A DNA stretch of 64,000 nt from Loigolactobacillus coryniformis subsp. coryniformis KCTC 3167 = DSM 20001 (GTDB taxonomy: Bacteria; Bacillota; Bacilli; Lactobacillales; Lactobacillaceae), in the NCBI RefSeq assembly GCF_002706425.1, contig NZ_CP017713.1, forward strand, positions 1,054,001-1,118,000, in the 5' to 3' direction. Under the pieces are notes generated by a model, which saw only the letters and a program-made list of their open reading frames with translations, had not been told where the DNA came from and made no database searches. How positions within the stretch are numbered: position 1 is the stretch's first letter; every line of letters starts with the position of its first letter. Positions 61,644 through 64,000 of this stretch are shown piece after piece. The translations under genes and the position numbers were made by a program.

Positions 61644-64000
61644 ATGATTCTTTTTGAAATCAAAAATAAGTAAAGCTTCGATAATTCCATTTTTTGCTGG
61701 TGTTCTTATTTTATTACATTATATTTTAGTTAGCAGTGTAACTCCACCTACAAATAATGGTTTGGGAATTCGCTATTTATTTTATTGGTTATTAGTCATT
61801 ATTAGCAGTATTGGAACAAATCTTTTGGCTCTATATCTTGGCTATACTGCTATGAATGATAAATATCCTTGACGTAAGTTAGTAAAAATTGCGCTTTATT
61901 TAGGATTGACAGTTGCTACTAGTGTTATTATCGGGATTGTTTTCTTTCATCGCTTTTCTGCAAAAGATCTATGGCTAATGTTCGTTCCTATTAGTCACGC
62001 CGATTTTCCATTTGCTGCTTCAATGCTTATTTGGTACTCCTTAGGTCCAATTTTAGCACAAGGTTTAGCACACATTTCGCAGGCAGCCCGACATACACTA
62101 GCTTTCTTATTAACTTGGTTTACTCTAATTATTCCCTTTATTTTTGCGAAATCTGTCTGGGGAATAAGTGATGCTAATAATATTGTTTGGGTGGGTGTGC
62201 TCTACGTATTTGGAATTTTGATTGCTAATGGCGAATATAAATGGATTACGCGTAGGTGGGCAGTTTCTACAATAGTTATTGGATTGGGCGTTGCCGCCAT
62301 CATTTTAAGATTCAGCTCAATCACAGCTACTCCAAATCTCTTAAGTGGACGCTTTTTTTCTATTCATTCATTAAATGTTGCTTTGATTAGTTTTGCAATA
62401 TTTGGTGTTCTAATTCAAATATCAAGAATTTCTTTTTTTAACTTAAACAAAGCTCATTGGCCTAATTGGTTTGCCATGATTGCTTATTTTGTTTCTTGTC
62501 TTCCAATTGTAACGAGCTTTTTAAATGAAAGCTTTTTTATTAAGGAGAACTTGAGCTCTCTTGAATGGTTATTATTGATTGTTATTTATTTAGTGGTATT
62601 TATTGTATTAGTCACTTGTTTAACTGCAATATTTGCGATAATTAGTCGATTTAAAATATTTAAACGACTGATCGATGACTTTCCAATAAAAAAATTTTCT
62701 GATTTTACTCAATTACCGCAACTATTTCAAAAGAAAATTCGTGATAATTGGCGAATCTTACTCGTTATTTGTAATGGAGTACTCTTTACTTTTGTACAGA
62801 TGTTCATTTCTTCTTTGGCTACAACTAGCTTTTCAATTGAAATCGTAAAAAATATTTTCAAAACTTCATCAGGTCCAATATTGTTAAGCACAATTATTTT
62901 TACTTGTTTTTTCTGGTTATTATATAGTTTAATCAATCGTTTTTGGCCAGCTTTACTTTTTACTATTGGAGTGTCAATTTTTATTACCGTGGCTGAATTC
63001 CTAAAAATTAGTTTACGTGATGAGCCAATTTTACCAGCCGATTTATCTATGGTTACTGCTCTTAGTGAGATTGCTAAAATGATCAGTCCAGTCATTATTG
63101 TTGCAGCTAGCTTACTAATTATTATATTAGTTACAGCTAGTTTAATTTTACAAAAACATTTAGGTGGAATGTATCCGCAATACGCTTGGAAAAAGCGTGG
63201 TTTGATAATTGTTCTGATGTTAATATTTTTTACTGGTGGTTTTTGGGTTAATCATGAAAATTCTTTACCGTACATCGTTTTTAAGGCTTTTAATGTAAGT
63301 TCTTGGTTTTATGATCAAACAACAGGTGCTAAGATGAATGGACCAATACTGCAATTTATTAATAATTTAGATGTGAAAATTATGGATAGGCCCGCGGGTT
63401 ATTCTAGAGTAAAAATACAATCGATAATGGCTAAATACGATTGTCAGGCTAAAGTAATCAATAGAAAGCGAACTAATAGCCTGAGTAACCAAACTATTAT
63501 TTTTGTTTTAAGTGAGAGTTTCAGTAATCCCAATAGAATACCAGAAATGAAAGTTACACCGAATCCCATACCATATTTAAGTAATTTAGAAAAAACTACG
63601 GATTCTGGGTTAATGTTAAGTTCTGGATACGGTGGAGGTACTGCTAATATGGAGTGGCAGGCTTTGACGGGATTATCAATCAGTAATTTGTCACCAACAT
63701 TACCAACACCGTACACTCAGTTAGTGCACCAACAAAAAACGGCACCAGCTTTTACAAATTTATTTGATTCTAAGATTGCTATCCATCCTTTTAACGCTAG
63801 CCTATATAATCGTAAGCAGGTCTTTAAAAAATTTGGTTTCAACCGATTCTATTATGAAGGCAGTAAGTATAAAATCAGTTACAAGAAGCGTTTAGGAACA
63901 AGTCCTTATGTTTCTGATGATTCGGCATACAAACAAACCATGAAAATCGTAAATCAAGCTCAATCAGGTTCACAGTTTATTCAGCTCTCAACAATGCAAA
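61644..64000 (+). pseudogene. LTA-synthase-like membrane sulfatase-fold protein, interrupted and cut by the window edge
   Basis: One frame runs from 61654 to the edge with a single in-frame TGA at 61870-61872 (after NDKYP; TGG to TGA would explain it). The best ribosome site (AGGTGA, 61633-61638) belongs to an ATG at 61644 that is one base out of frame; removing one T from the T5 tract at 61651-61655 would join them. The protein has ten or more membrane segments, then a sulfatase-type domain with IIFVLSESFSNP and GGGTANMEWQALTG, where the Thr matches the LtaS nucleophile. It would add phosphoglycerol units outside the cell. Broken gene, phase-variable gene or read-through cannot be told apart here. 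Confidence 0.75.

Noticed and set aside
62727-63095. Minus-strand frame of 122 codons opposite the LTA-synthase-like gene
   Set aside because: It lies entirely within the long plus-strand frame that encodes membrane helices; no ribosome site and no family.

Overview
The window comes from a low-GC Gram-positive chromosome, almost certainly a member of the Lactobacillaceae. The evidence is a malolactic enzyme gene, a short SRP RNA in front of dnaX, PepC, MecA/Spx, class Ib plus class III ribonucleotide reductases, a CopY/CopB copper locus, and the order radA-yacL-gltX-cysS-mrnC-rlmB-yacP-sigH. I cannot name the species from sequence alone.

Layout. 0-5.7 kb: malolactic enzyme and a malate-type AEC permease split by an IS30-family element, then an APC permease. 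5.9-10.2 kb: fabH-accB-accC-accD-accA. 10.4-16.6 kb: a repeated terminator element, a small unknown protein, a strong 6S-RNA-like structure on the minus strand, a second AEC permease, thrB, gpmA, pepC, an acetyltransferase and dut. 16.7-25 kb: radA to sigH, with a Cys T-box before cysS. 25.4-28.2 kb: copYB. 28.3-31.3 kb: nrdDG behind paired NrdR boxes. 31.5-33.1 kb: a second IS30 copy abutting the 3' stump of a BceB-type permease. 33.4-36.6 kb: TRAP/HmoB-like protein, metallo-hydrolase, spx and mecA. 36.6-40.4 kb: nrdHEF on the minus strand behind a second NrdR pair. 40.5-51.7 kb: the conserved information-processing run tadA-ffs-dnaX-ybaB-recR-yaaL-tmk-darA-holB-ricT-yabA-rsmI. 51.7 kb to the end: an acyl-ACP thioesterase, then a surface-polysaccharide locus with glycerol-phosphate chemistry (sugar-phosphate transferase, DUF4422, third IS30 copy, TagB/F-like, Wzz, Wzy, TagD, two glycosyltransferases, and a disrupted LTA-synthase-like gene running off the edge). 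From about 55.6 kb the base use is visibly more AT-rich than in the housekeeping part.

The most unusual content is three families of intergenic repeats that I do not recognise. Family A (about 106-110 bp, two hairpins joined by a conserved linker) occurs singly or in tandem directly before copB, dnaX, ricT and yabA, always in the sense orientation, with a decayed copy near 33.2 kb. Its hairpin stems show compensatory changes between copies, and its terminal half-repeat supplies the ribosome-binding site of the next gene. Family B (about 100-150 bp, terminator-like long hairpin plus a CACTCTAGG-type tail) lies before dnaX, recR and yaaL. Family C (about 155 bp, ending in a strong terminator) lies just downstream of two unrelated genes, on the strand of each. 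Together A and B interrupt the dnaX-rsmI gene run six times in 7 kb.

The three IS30 copies are 1236 bp each. Copies 1 and 3 have perfect 13-bp target duplications. Copy 2 has none and sits beside a truncated gene, which points to an IS-linked deletion.
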